A stretch of 64,000 bases of DNA from Cervus elaphus (taxonomy: Eukaryota; Chordata; Mammalia; Artiodactyla; Cervidae): the NCBI RefSeq assembly GCF_910594005.1, contig NC_057828.1, positions 8,072,235 through 8,136,234 on the forward strand, given 5' to 3'. Position numbers and translations under genes: made by a program. The notes under the pieces were generated by a model. The model worked only from the letters and a program-made list of their open reading frames with translations, was not told where the DNA came from and ran no database searches. Shown piece by piece: positions 23,440 through 34,420 of the stretch. Positions within the stretch are counted from its first letter, which is position 1. Each line of letters begins with the position of its first letter.

Positions 23440-23860
23440 AAAACTCACTGGACTCCCGTCGGGGCAGTATGGGTGAATACAACACACCATCCTTTCCCTT
23501 AGGAGCTCATATTTTACATAGAACAGAAACATGTAAAAAATTATTAAAATGTGTTTGATAGGAGGTGTAATGTATATATGATCCAAGTTCTAGGGAAGTA
23601 TAGCAGAGAGTGACTAACACCTGGAGGCATTAAAAAAAAAAAAAAAAAAAGACTTCAGAGAGGTCGTATTTACACTGTGAGTCCATTAGTGAGTAGAATT
23701 TGCTAGGCTGAGAAGGGAATTCCTGGCGGAGGACTTGAACTGTGTTGAGACACAAGAGATGAAAAGAGATGATGAAAAACTCAGGATGGCTAGAGTATAG
23801 GATGGCAGGAAGTGAATCTGGTGAAAAAGGTTTGGGCTGGTTTAAAGGGATGTTTCAAGT
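23440..23860 (-). mobile_element. L2 LINE fragment, antisense, with internal A-run
   Basis: The phrases TTAGGAGCTCATATTTTACA (23500) and GTATAGCAGAGAGTGACTAA (about 23598), then a segment about an AGAGAGGTC... rise, follow the reverse complement of the ancient L2 3' region. An A19-class homopolymer at 23632-23650 interrupts it. Confidence 0.5.
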
Positions 23861-26781
23861 ACAGTTAAGGATTTTGTCAGTTAGGCAAATAAGGAACCAA
23901 AGGATGTTCTGAAGCAGAGGAGTAAAATGAGCTTTCTTTTTGGAAAGAAAGTAATTTTCTGGAAGGAAACAGTATTTGTTCAAATGAAAGGAATGGAATG
24001 TGAGCTAGGGATTGGGTGCCCCTGTCCCCACCCCCACCCCACATTCCCCCCCTGTGCCTCCCCGACTCCTGCCATTTTTCTGCAGAGAATATAAACAGTT
24101 GTTTGGAAACTGTTGCTGCTCTGACTTTGCAACAAGCAAGCCAAATGAATGAGCTTGTTTAGTCTTCTAGGATAATGTGGGAGGAGTCTGCCCTGGAGAG
24201 TATTTCCTCTTTTTTCAGACTTTACCCTAACCTCAAATTTTCTGACCCAGGGAATGGGATGGAACGTGAACTAGAACTAGAACTAGGGCCTGCCAATCCT
24301 AGAATAACCCGCCAACCCCAAGGCCTCTTCAGTCTCCCTGCAGTTCCATCCAAACTTTGTGGCTATTCCTCCAGGTCTCAGCTGAAAAACGCCAGAAATA
24401 GGCCAACACTTTTCAATTTAATTAGCCTTTCCTCTGAGGACACCAGATGGAATGAAGCAGAGCCAGACGCACTGGGGGCAAGGAGGGGTGGGAGTCGATG
24501 CTAAGTGGGGCTGTCTCATGAGCCCCACCTCCCCCTACAGAGGGTGCCTCTTAGAGCGAGGAGCCGGAGAGGCAACCTTCAGGTTCTCAGGCCAGGGGTC
24601 CAGCTGATGCTCTCAGGCCTGGTCTGCATGGTGGCCAGAGGGTGGACGCAGATGTCTGGGCCCCTCTCCGGGCAGGAGGAGGAAGCCAGCTTCCTCCACG
24701 GGGCTCGCGCACAGCTGCCTCACCTGAGGGAATTCACCTGCCCTCATCTGGCTCCTATCTCAGTGGCTGTGGGCAGCCAGCAGCCCACGCTGGGAGCCTG
24801 TGACACAGCCAAGTGAGGTGCTGGAGTTTATTTCTGGAGCTGTTTAAGAGTGGGGGAAACAGCCAGCTGCCAGGGATCAGATGAGGCCTGCAGCGCCTTC
24901 CTTATCGGAGAGTGACATTTGCTCAGTAAATGCAGGCAGCAGGGGCAGGGGCAGATGCGCGCTGAAAGGACCCTCAGAGCCTTAGAGGGTCTCCCCCGGG
25001 GTTCGGTGCGGTGCACCTTCTCTGCAGGGCAGAGACCACCGGCGTGGAGCGACTGCCCCCTCTGGTGGTGATCACAGGGATACAGTCACCCTGGGGCCGC
25101 GTCGCTACCCCGCACCTTGGTCCACCCGCCATCTTTCCTTCCAAGCTCCAAAAAAAGAAGCCTGTGACTCCAGGCTAGAGTCCCTCTAGCTCCCTTCTCT
25201 TTCTCCTGATTGCAGTTATAGCTCCTAGCTGGGATGGTCTTTCAGTTTTACAGATTGACACGTTTAGTGGGGAAAAGCACTGGAGCCGTGCTGTGAACAG
25301 CAGCCTGGCTCCAACGAGATCACGGTCACCTTTCCGTTCTGCTCCACGGAGGGAAACAGACTTCTTGTTTGTACCTTTAGTCAAGCCTAGCTGTTTCCAT
25401 ATTTGCAATGTGGCGATGAGGGAAGCACGGAGACCCCTCCCCAGAAAGGCGTTGCCTCCCCCAGAGTTGCAGGTGCGGGGTGAGGAGTCAGCGTGTGTCC
25501 AGGGGAGGGGACCACTTCCTGGTCCTGGGGCCACTGCTAGAGGGGTCCTCGCTGTTGGAAGCTGGCGGCACTGTCCCTCCAGCCTGGACAGAGACCCCCG
25601 CATGGCTCAGCCCCCGCGGCTGCCAGGCTCCCGGATCCTGGTCAGGAAGTCACTTTTCCAGCTGTCCGGGGCTGCCTGCCAAGGAAGGTCAGCGTGACCT
25701 GGTGACTGTGTCGCTCAGGCTGGAAAGACAAAGCCCTGGGTCTGTTGTGCTGTGGCCATTGTCGCTTAGTCGTTACGATTTACGTCTATTTTTAGGCATC
25801 TTACTTACTGGACATTTGAAAAATGTGCATTGTGACTCAGTCTATCAGATACTGGATGCGCTTGGCAGGAAACAAGCGAGAAGAACAAGTTCTATGCTTC
25901 GATTATGGTCCTGACCCTTTCCACGTATAAATTAATGGAGCTTTCGGTACTGTTTGTCCCCGCCCTCCCTACCGTTTCCTTCCTTCCTTTCTTTCTGTAC
26001 TGATAGCTTGAAAGTAAAATGAGCTGAGTGCATGAATGTTATGAACAGTCAGTTCTTTGGATAGGTGTCCATTCAGGAGAAATGTTGCACGGTGTGTTTC
26101 AGGATTATGTTTTACTTTGCCAAGTGTAGTTTTTATTGTGATAACGTATATATCATGAAACTTACAATATTAACTGTTTTTAAAGTGTGCAATTCCATGG
26201 CATTAAAGGATATTTATGTTATGCAACTATCACCACTCTCCATCTCTAGAACTTTCCCATGATCCCAAAAGAAACGGCCCTGGACCTCTTTTTAACACTG
26301 GACCCTGGGAGAGACTGCTGGAGTCCAGTGCGGCCACTGAACTTCTGGTGACTTTCCCTTCTACTGTTCTTCCTAGCCTGGGCAGAAAAGGAGTGTCCAC
26401 TGTGTTCTAGCCCCTTCCCCAGTGGGAATTCATCAGATACTGACGACAGCAGATAAAGAGACTGTGCTGCCTGTTTCTACAGCTGCTGAACTCTGTCGCC
26501 AGAAGACACCCCTAGAGGCCCTTTGAATACCCCTTCCCAAAGCAGAAACACAGCTACACTGGAGCCTAGCTCTGGGTGTGATTTATGAGGGGCACAAAAT
26601 AAAAATTTGTTTAATGAATAAATGAGCCTGTACATACAGATCACCATCTCTGGAAAGGAGACTTCATGGCTGTTCGGGGTCATAGGAGGATGACAAAGCA
26701 TGTGCTTTAGGGTCTTAAAGATCTGGGTTCAAGTGCTGGCTTTCCCTTAACTGAACTTGAGCCTCCCAGTTTCTTTCTTTC
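23861..26781. other. Intergenic stretch, no gene seen
   Basis: Mixed unique sequence. An old L1-like segment is suggested at 26125-26265 (TTTAAAGTGTGCAATTCCAT, then CAACTATCACCACTCTCCAT), and a MIR-like scrap at about 26695-26770. Open frames at 24175-24816 and 25175-25914 are overlapping and unrecognised. Confidence 0.5.
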
Positions 26782-27000
26782 TTTTTTTTTTTTTCCAATT
26801 TCTACTTTATTGGACAAAATAGATTTGTTGTGATTTGTTTGTTCATGTTATGCGTTTTCTCCTTCCTCCTACCTACCCTTATACACAATCACCCTCATAA
26901 GCCACTCCTCATCCTTTAAACTAAACTTTCACGCCTTTTATTATTTCCAAATCCAAGAACTTGGCTCTGCTCTCCTGGGGCAGAGGACACAGGGCTTACT
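26782..27000 (-). pseudogene. 3' end of an unidentified processed transcript (retrocopy candidate)
   Basis: On the minus strand the sequence runs to AATAAA (reverse of TTTATT at 26806-26811), then 11 nt, then a run of 13 A (26782-26794). This is how an inserted mRNA copy ends. I could not identify the parent gene, and the upstream limit (27000) is arbitrary. It could also be an unrelated A-tailed repeat. Confidence 0.4.
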
Positions 27001-27382
27001 ATGGGCCCCAGGATTTAATAGTAACCAGATCCTATCAATCATTCATTGGAGGCAATGCAGTTATACGGCTTCTGCAGTGAACTTGCTGGGGAAGAAAGCA
27101 GAGAAATGGGGCAGGTGTCAGGGAGAAGCAGAGCTGAAGGCCAAGGATACTTAAACATGTTACAAGATCAAAGGGAAGAGTCAGCTGAGGGGGAGTGGGA
27201 CACACACTGTCAGTTACAAAAGCTGACCTCTCTCTTTTTCTTCCCTTGGGATGGGCAACTCCGGACAGGGGAGGAGTTGGAGGAATTCCACTTGCTCTTT
27301 CCAGTGATTGGTGGAGGATGAGCATGTGGTCCACATCTGGCCAATGAGACACAAGGATGAATCTGCTGAGGTTACCTGGAAA
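27001..27382. other. Short intergenic stretch, nothing recognised
   Basis: Unique sequence between the candidate retrocopy and a BovB tail. Its short open frames on both strands (27035-27352) encode nothing known. Confidence 0.5.
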
Positions 27383-27715
27383 TCAGTCAGTTCAGTTCAG
27401 TCGCTCAGTCATGTCCGACTCTTTGCGATCCCATGGACTGCAGCACGCCAGGTCTCCCTGTCCATCACCAACTCCTGGAGTTTACTCAAACTCATGTCTA
27501 TTGAGTCAGTGATGCCATCCAGCCATCTCATCCTCTGTCATCCCCTTCTCCTCCTGCCTTCAATCTTTCCCAGCATCAGGGTCTCTTCAAATCAGTCAGC
27601 TCTTCGCATCAGGTGGCCAAAGTATTGGAGTTCAGCTTCAACATCAGTCCTTTCAATGAATATTCAGGCCTGATTTCATTTAGGATGGACTGGTTGGATC
27701 TCCTTGCTGTCCAAA
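27383..27715 (-). mobile_element. BovB LINE 3' end, antisense
   Basis: Starts at the reversed terminal units (CAGTCAGTTCAGTTCAGTCG) and runs through the reversed body (CATCTCATCCTCTGTCATCC at about 27523, TTCGCATCAGGTGGCCAAAG at about 27604). It ends abruptly near GCTGTCCAA, which is the 5' truncation point. Confidence 0.9.
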
Positions 27716-28057
27716 TATGTTTGGGTGAATAAGATAGTCAACAGAGCAAAAAAGCCTTTAAAAATTTAAAATTTATTTGTATTCTGTGTTTCACTCCTGC
27801 CTCTTTCCTTTGCTCTGTTGAACCGTATCCTCCGGAGATGAGAAGCTTGAAGCCACTGCAGCCTCCTTGGAACAGGGAAGGGATGCACTGAGCTGGGGGG
27901 TGACACCCAGTCCTTTGAGGATGGCAATACAGCAGGGTAGTGGGACCTGGATCCTTGATGGTACTTGATGACCTTGTTGAGCTGCCAAACAACCAGCGAT
28001 CACTCTGTTAGGGCTTATTAAGAAACTATTATCTGCTTTATGAGTTAAGCTACTGCT

Positions 28058-28410
28058 AGTTACCTTTCCGGGGTTCCGCTGGTAGCTCAGCTGGTAAAGA
28101 ATCCACCTACAATGCAGGAGACCCCTGTTTGATTCCTGGGCCAGAAAGATCCCCTGGAGAAGGGATAGGCTACCCACTCCAGTATTCTTGGGCTTCCCTG
28201 GTGGCTCAGATGGTAAAGAGTCCACCTGCAATGTGGGAGACCTGGGTTTGATCCCTGGGTTGGAGAAGGGTGTGGCAACCCACTCCAATGTTCTTGCCTG
28301 GAAAATCCCTGTGGACATAGGAGCCTGGTGGCCTACAGTCCGTGGGGTTGCAAAGAGTCGGACACGACTACACGACAAAGCGCAGGACAGTACAACACAG
28401 TTACCTTTCC
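28058..28410 (+). mobile_element. Bov-A2-type dimeric SINE with target-site duplication
   Basis: Two related units in tandem: a first unit at 28070-28190 ending CCACTCCAGTATTCTTGG and a second, fuller unit beginning GGCTTCCCTGGTGGCTCAGA at 28191 and ending in GTCGGACACGACTACACGAC. The whole dimer is flanked by AGTTACCTTTCC at 28058-28069 and 28399-28410, so it inserted as one piece. Confidence 0.88.
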
Positions 28411-28686
28411 AGCTGAATGCGTCTTCACTGGTATGGGGAGGTTGCTATAATCTGGACCCAAGCTATTTTAGGTTGGTCTTAAAATGGGATCAAGGTACCA
28501 GTAAGACGTTTAAAGATGCTGAAGTAAAGCATCTCTGACTGGGGCTTCTTCACCTAAAGTAGCAATCAAGACCATCACTCTTTAAAACAATCCTGAGCTG
28601 CCGATTACTTTGTGATGGATAGAGAAGGTTATGGAAGTCAGATCTCTTTACCTTTCTAATTGAAGCCAGGCTAACCTCCTTAAAGT

Positions 28687-29886
28687 CTTTCAAGCTAGGC
28701 TTCAACAGTACATGAACAGAGATGTTCAAGCTGGATTTAGAAAAGGCAGAGGAATCAGAGATCAAATTGCCAACATCCTTTGGATCATAGAAAAAGCAAG
28801 GGAGTTCCAAAAAAAATCTACTTCTGCTTCATTGACTACGCTAAAGGCTTTGACTGTGTGGATCACAACAAACTGTGGAAAATTCTTAAAGAGATGGGAA
28901 TACCAGACCACCTGACCTGCCTCCTGAGAAACCTGTATGCAGTCCAAGAAGCAACAGTTAGAACCGGACATGGAACAACTGACTGATTCAAAATTGGGAA
29001 AGGAGTTTGTTACCTTGTTACCTTGCTTATTTAACGTCTATGGAGAGTATATCATTCGAAATACCAGGCTGGATGACTCACAAGCTGGAATCAAGATTCC
29101 CAGGAGAATATCAACAACCTCAGATATGCAGATGATACCACTCTAATGGCAGAAAGCAAAGAGGAACTAAACAGCCTCTTGATGAAAGTAAAAGAGGAGA
29201 GTGGAAAAAGCTGGCTTAAAACTCAACATTCAAAAAACTAAGATCATGGCATCCAGTCCCATTGCTTCATGACAAATAGATGGGGAAACAGTGGAAATAG
29301 TGAGAGATTTTATTTTCTTGGGCTCTAAAATCACTACAGATGGTGACTGCAGCCACAAAATTAAAAGATACTTGCTCCTTGAAAGAAAAGCTATGACAAA
29401 CCTAGACTGTGTATTAATAGCAGAAACATCACTTTGCCGATAAAGGTTCATATAGTCAAGGTTACGGTTTTTCCAGTAGTCATGTATGGATGTGAGAGTT
29501 GGACCATAAAGAAGGCTGAGTGCCAAAGAACTGGTGCTTTCAAATTGTGGTGCTGGAGAAGACTCTTGAGAGTCCCTGGGACTGCAAAGAGATCCAACCA
29601 GTCAATGCTAAAGGAAATCTACTCTGCCTATTCACTGGAAGAACTGATGCTGAAGCTGAAGCTCCAATATTTTCGCCACCTGGTGTGAAGAGCCCACTCA
29701 TTGGAAAAGACTCTGCTTCTGGGCAAGAGGAGAAGGGGGCGACAGAGGATGAGATGGTTGGATGGCATCACCGACTCAATGGACATGAGTTTGAGCAAAC
29801 TGGGAGATTGTGAAGGACAGGGAAGTCTGGCGTGCTACAGTTCATGGGGCTGCAAAGAGTCAGACATGACTGTGATTGAACAACAG
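28687..29886 (+). mobile_element. BovB LINE, 1.2-kb 3' part with decayed reverse transcriptase
   Basis: Sense BovB covering the reverse-transcriptase region (CFIDYAKGFDCVDHNKLWKI at about 28840; a YADD-type DNA motif at about 29130) through the C-terminal frame (VVMYGCESWTIKK at about 29476). The coding frame is broken by several shifts and stops between 28780 and 29690. It ends in the BovB 3' end at about 29886. The copy is inactive. Confidence 0.92.
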
Positions 29887-30103
29887 TTCTAAGCAAGAAA
29901 CCGTGATTAGCCCTCTCCATCACTTCTCATTGGTCATTCCTGATCCTCTGGGAGGCAGATCTTCCTAACTTTTCCAGCTGGCCACAGTTTGATTGTAATA
30001 GGATACAGAAATCTGGAAGTCACGCTTTCCTCTGTAATTCAGACCGAAGATAGTTCTCTTGATTGAGAGTTCAAGAGGCTGGGCTATGGTTCAGAGTATG
30101 GGC
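29887..30103. other. Short unique stretch
   Basis: About 215 bp of non-repeat sequence between two insertions. Nothing is recognised. Confidence 0.5.
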
Positions 30104-30256
30104 CTGAAGGAAAAGAAGGTGAAAGTGAAGTCACTCTGTCATGTCTGACTCTTTGCGACCCCATGGACTGTAGCTCACCAGGCTCCTCTGTCCATGGGAT
30201 TTTCCAGGCAAGAGTACTGGAGTGGGTTGCCATTTCCTTCTCTGAAGGAAAAGAAG
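30104..30256 (-). mobile_element. Truncated Bov-tA SINE with 15-bp target-site duplication
   Basis: The BovB-derived tail half of Bov-tA in reverse (30119-30241), flanked by a perfect CTGAAGGAAAAGAAG at 30104-30118 and 30242-30256. The tRNA-like head is absent, so it was truncated on insertion. Confidence 0.9.
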
Positions 30257-30670
30257 AGACATGCAAAGGAGACATTAAGGAAGCAGCCAGAAGGTACAGG
30301 CTGCCTGTCTCAGGGCTACTGAGGAAGGCCTGGGTGACAGGACAGAGTACCCACCTAGAGAAGTGTGCAGCCGAGGGGAGAGGATGTTCTCGAGAGGGAC
30401 TAGTAAAAGCCTAAGAGTAACCAGCAGAGTGAAGGCTGAAAACAACCGGGGCTGAAAGCAGGGCATCTAGTCAGCCAGTCACTGGGATATTCTAGGTGAG
30501 GGAAAGCTAGGGCAGTGGCAGGGGAGTTGGAGAAGAGGGCGGGATGCAGGAGGCCTCGCTGAGATAGAAGCAGCAAGGACTGCCAACCAACGGGATGTGG
30601 GATGTAAGCAGAGGGGAGAATAAAAGGACAGATCTAATACAGCGTCAGGAGAGTCCTTAAAAATCAACTA

Positions 30671-31300
30671 GATCCGTGGTCCCCAGCGTTTTTGGCACCA
30701 GGGACTGGTTTCACGGAAGACAGTTTTTTCCCATGGTCCCAGGGAATGGGGAGGATGGTTTCAGGATGACTCCTAAAGGAGATCAGTCCTGGGTGTTCAT
30801 TGGAAGGACTGATGTTGAAGCTGAAACTCCAATACTTTGGCCACCTGATGCGAAGAGCTGACTCATTGGAAAAGACCGTGATGCTGGGAGGGATTGGGGG
30901 CAGGAGGAGAAGGGGACGACAGAGGATGAGATGGTTGGATGGCATCACCGACTCAATGGACGTGAGCTTGAGTAAACTCGGGGAGTTGGTAATGGACAGG
31001 GAGGCCTGGGTGCTGTAGTCCATGGGATCGCAAAGAGTCGGACACGACTGAGCAACTGAACTGAACTGACTTGTAAGGCGTGACCAGCTGAGATCCCTCG
31101 CCTGTGCAGTCCACAGGAGGGTTCCTGTTCCAACAGGAGTCCAATCCACTGCTGATCTGACAGGATGAGGAGCTCGGGGGACGGTGTGCGGAACGGGGAG
31201 CAGCTGCACATACAAGAGCGGTTTTGCTCGCTCACCCTGCCGCTCACCTCGCTGTGCGGCCCGGTTCCTAACAGGCCACACACTGGTGAGGGACCCCTGA
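30671..31300 (+). mobile_element. Old DNA-transposon-like repeat, interrupted by BovB
   Basis: The outer parts (30671-30771, with GGTCCCCAGCGTTTTTGGCA and CCAGGGACTGGTTTCACGGA; and 31070-31300, ending TAACAGGCCACACACTGG and GAGGGACCCCTGA) look like the two ends of a common mammalian interspersed repeat with GGGACCCC-type termini, probably hAT-like. I do not assign a family name. A BovB tail sits in the middle. Confidence 0.5.
30772..31069 (+). mobile_element. BovB LINE 3' end nested in an older repeat
   Basis: A sense BovB tail from CTAAAGGAGATCAGTCCTGG through AGGACTGATGTTGAAGCTGA to AACTGAACTGAACTGA-type units at 31053-31069. It is close to consensus, so younger than the element it lies in. 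Confidence 0.88.
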
Positions 31301-31465
31301 GCCGGGTCAGGTTTGCAAACCAAGCTTGGGATACCTTCTTCAACAAAGCCATACGATGTACATGGGAGGCAATGTGTTTTTCTCACTCTCTTTCCTTGTT
31401 CAGGACTAGGGCACAAACCGGAGTTGTATCACAGAAGACAGAACAATTGTTCTATGCAAGGATTT

Positions 31466-31485
31466 GGGGGCGGGGTGGGGGGTGG
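31466..31485 (+). other. G-quadruplex-prone G-run
   Basis: GGGGGCGGGGTGGGGGGTGG: three long G-runs with one-base spacers, the longest able to supply two G-tracts. Capable of forming a quadruplex on paper. Confidence 0.55.
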
Positions 31486-31671
31486 ATCTCTGCAGGGCCA
31501 GCTTCAGGGGTGTGTGACTCGTGTGTTCACACAGGGACCTGTGCTTTCGGAACCCCATATTTGGTTTAATGCTCTGCGGTTGCTCTCTTGAAATTCTTCA
31601 TAATTTCTGGATAGTTTCCTGAGGACAGCCAGGGTTAAAATGAGTGTGAATGAGAAGCATGTGGATCATAA

Positions 31672-31795
31672 GAGCTGCAGCCTATCTCACAGGCTTGCTG
31701 TGAGTGTTAAATGAGCAAATATATATAAAGAGCTTGGAAACAGTGTCTGGCACGTAGTGATCACCATGTGCGTGTTTAGTGTTAGTATTATTCCC
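31672..31795 (-). mobile_element. MIR SINE fragment
   Basis: CTCACAGGCTTGCTGTGAGT, then TTAAATGAGCAAATATATAT and CAGTGTCTGGCACGTAGTGA follow the MIR family order. Ancient and diverged. Confidence 0.55.
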
Positions 31796-32932
31796 TCCCC
31801 AGGTGGATTCCTCACCTGACAGCCTCAGGTTGATTATTCACAGGATCGCAGTTAACGTCTCATATTCACATTGTTAGACTGGCACTCGCCATCCAGCCCC
31901 AGGCTTATGATTGTCTTTGGGGGAAAAATAAACCCCACAATAATAAATACCACAGTAAATAAATGCATGATCTCACATCCTCTCATCCCTAGTGTAGCTA
32001 AATAGTGCTTCGGGGTGCATCTGTGTGGGATGTGTGTCTGTGTGTGTCTTTGCGTCTGAGCGGAAGCTTTTTTTTTTTTTATCTTGACTCAAAATTAGAG
32101 GTTCTCTCTGGTGGTTTAATTTTTTTCTTTACCTGCCTTCTTTTTTGTTCATATGGAAAAGACTCTTGAGCCACCTGCTTCCTCCCTCCCTCTGCGTGTC
32201 CTCAGATCCCCAAGGGGAGGGAGGGATGAAAGGAAGGACAAGTCAGTACTGTCATCAGGGTAATGGCTCCCTCCCCCGCTTCCCTCCACTCCCATCTGAG
32301 TCCCCAGAGCCTCTCAAGTGCCCAACCTTTGTCCTTGGAGCACAGCTCCTTTGACTGGTGGTAAAAAATTAAAATACTGGCCTGACACTTCTATTCCACG
32401 AACCTCTGTAATGATCAAAGTCTGGAAGCTGTTCCCCCCTGCCCCATCCTAATCTTGGATGGTCCAACCCATTCCCAGTAAGTGGAGCTCTCTCTTACTG
32501 TCCTGGGGTTTCAGGTCTGCGGAGGACTGCATATTTTTTCCTTAGCAGAAATAGTTGTGGTTTTTCCTAACAACTTTGCAAGTTCCCCATAGAGTTGGAA
32601 ATTCCCTTCTTGGTTATGGCTTTTAGTGGATGGGCAAGAAACTTGATCCGGTCCTATCTTCCCTGCTGTGTGACTCTAGGAAGTCAGCTGAAGGTCTCTG
32701 GGCCTTGGATCACAAGAATTTCCTAGACTGGAACAGACTGGGGGCTGAGAAGGGAGGGATTGATTTTTGGAGGACCCTGGAAGAAGGGATTTACAAACAT
32801 CCCTGTGGTGAGATTTGGGGAACTACCAACCCATTTAAGATTCCTCTTCTTGGAAAAAAAAAAAAAAGAGTTTAATAATTTCTGTTGCTAATTCCTATCC
32901 CCTACCCATGCCTCCACGCCTGCCTCCACCCC

Positions 32933-33100
32933 CAGCTGTTGACCGATAGAGCAGATAAGCTGTGCCCTCCCCCTCCCACTTACACACGCACTTCTGGGAG
33001 GCCCTAGATAAATAGGAGGCAGTGGCAAGCCTGAGGAACTATTATTATCATTATGATGATTATTATGTTTTCTGCATGAGAAACAGGAAGTGAAACTGAC
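32933..33100. promoter_or_regulatory. Possible haematopoietic enhancer motif cluster
   Basis: Within 168 bp there is an E-box CAGCTG (32933-32938), a GATA core (32945), a consensus AGATAAG (32953-32959) and an ETS-IRF composite GGAAGTGAAACT (33086-33097) that fits the GGAANNGAAA rule. These suit GATA/TAL1 and PU.1/IRF binding. DYRK3 is erythroid-enriched and MAPKAPK2 acts in myeloid cells, so a role is plausible, but this is motif reading only. Confidence 0.35.
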
Positions 33101-33194
33101 TAAAATGACCAGTGATACATGCCTAGCCCTGTCTTCTCAGCCAGACCTAAAGGCCAAGAAGCCAAGAAAACTGGCTCTGCCGCAGGCTCTATCA

Positions 33195-33243
33195 GCCTCC
33201 AGTGTGTGCGTGTGCAGGTGTGTGCGCGTGCGTGTGTGTGAGT
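33195..33243. repeat. GT-rich low-complexity tract
   Basis: An interrupted alternating run (AGTGTGTGCGTGTGCAGG, then TGTGTGCGCGTGCGTGTG). Alternating purine-pyrimidine, with CG steps. Confidence 0.75.
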
Positions 33244-34304
33244 GAGACAAGGAGTGTCTTTAAACAACTGGTTTCCAGGACTTGCGATCTTTCAACCTTA
33301 TTCTAATGCCCATGCTTCCCACTTCATGTCATACCCTCAGGATCCTTTCTTACGACTTCCTTCCCCATTTCCTAGACAGAGCTTCCCACAACTGTCAGGT
33401 GGTAAAGGACACGTCCTTAATCGGTGATTAATTGGTCCCTCTGCACACACACCTTATCTGCTGAGGCCAGGTCGGAGCTGGGTGCCTTCCCCGGGAGCCC
33501 GTTTCATCCCCAGAGCAGATGTTCCCTGAGCCAGAGGTCTTTCTGAAGGGAGAGCGTCTCCCTTCAGGGGAGCTCTGTCTCCTCCTCTGGCCTGGCTGCC
33601 CCACACTCCATCCCACGGCTGATTATTCACATCCTCTGTCGTTCTCAGGAATCGATTGAGGATAAAAGGTAGTCATAGAACAGGGCGTTGGGTGAGGTAC
33701 TGGCCCCACGTTGACATTTCCATTGGCAGCACCAGTGCCCCTGGAAACTCTGAGTAACAGTAGAAATGACCTGATTCTCTGACTGCCTTGGTAACTCCAC
33801 TTCCCAGGGGGAAAAGAGCCGGCAGCTGCGTGGGGCGCATATGAAGCAAGCTGGTGTTTCGGAAATACCCCTGCACCTGGACAGTGTTCCCCAAAACGCA
33901 GAGGGAGCAGCAGAGAAAAAGCGTCAGGATGGGGACCAGAGGAGGGAAGAGAGAGCAGCGTGCTGGGCTCTGCTTCTCCTCCCAACACCTTTAATGGACC
34001 AAGAGCTTGATCCAAATGAATGGATTGTTGGAATTGCGGTGTGGGAAAAGCGTAACTGTCTTATCGTGACTTTTTCCAAGTCCAGGACAGGGTCCAGTGG
34101 CGCCCACTCGGGTCTGGGGTGGGGGTGAGGTCAGAGCCAGGCTCCTGATCGGAGAGGAAACTCTAGCAAAGAGTCTCACGCCCCAGGCTCGTCTGCCTTT
34201 GGGTGGCCCCTCTCCCCACTCCCTGTCTTGGGTTGGGTCCCAGCTTCCTGCCTTCAGATCCCGACTCCAGGCCTTACTTCAAGTCACTTAGGTACACTGG
34301 GCCC

Positions 34305-34420
34305 CTGAAAGGGTATTAGTAATACTCACCTTGTAGGGCTCTTGTGAGAACTGATTGAGTCAACACACGGTGGGCACTTAGAACCACGTCAGGAACACAG
34401 TAAGCACTTGATCAATGGGC
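34305..34420 (-). mobile_element. MIR SINE fragment
   Basis: ACTCACCTTGTAGGGCTCTT, GTGAGAACTGATTGAGTCAA and AACACAGTAAGCACTTGATC follow the MIR 3' half. Diverged. Confidence 0.5.

Noticed and set aside
27791..28378. 195-codon minus-strand frame
   Set aside because: It runs through the antisense of a dimeric Bov-A2 SINE. Such SINE-derived frames recur at many sites (for example 7304-7546 and 40717-40917).
30664..31416. 250-codon minus-strand frame
   Set aside because: It is the antisense of a BovB tail and an old DNA-transposon-like repeat.
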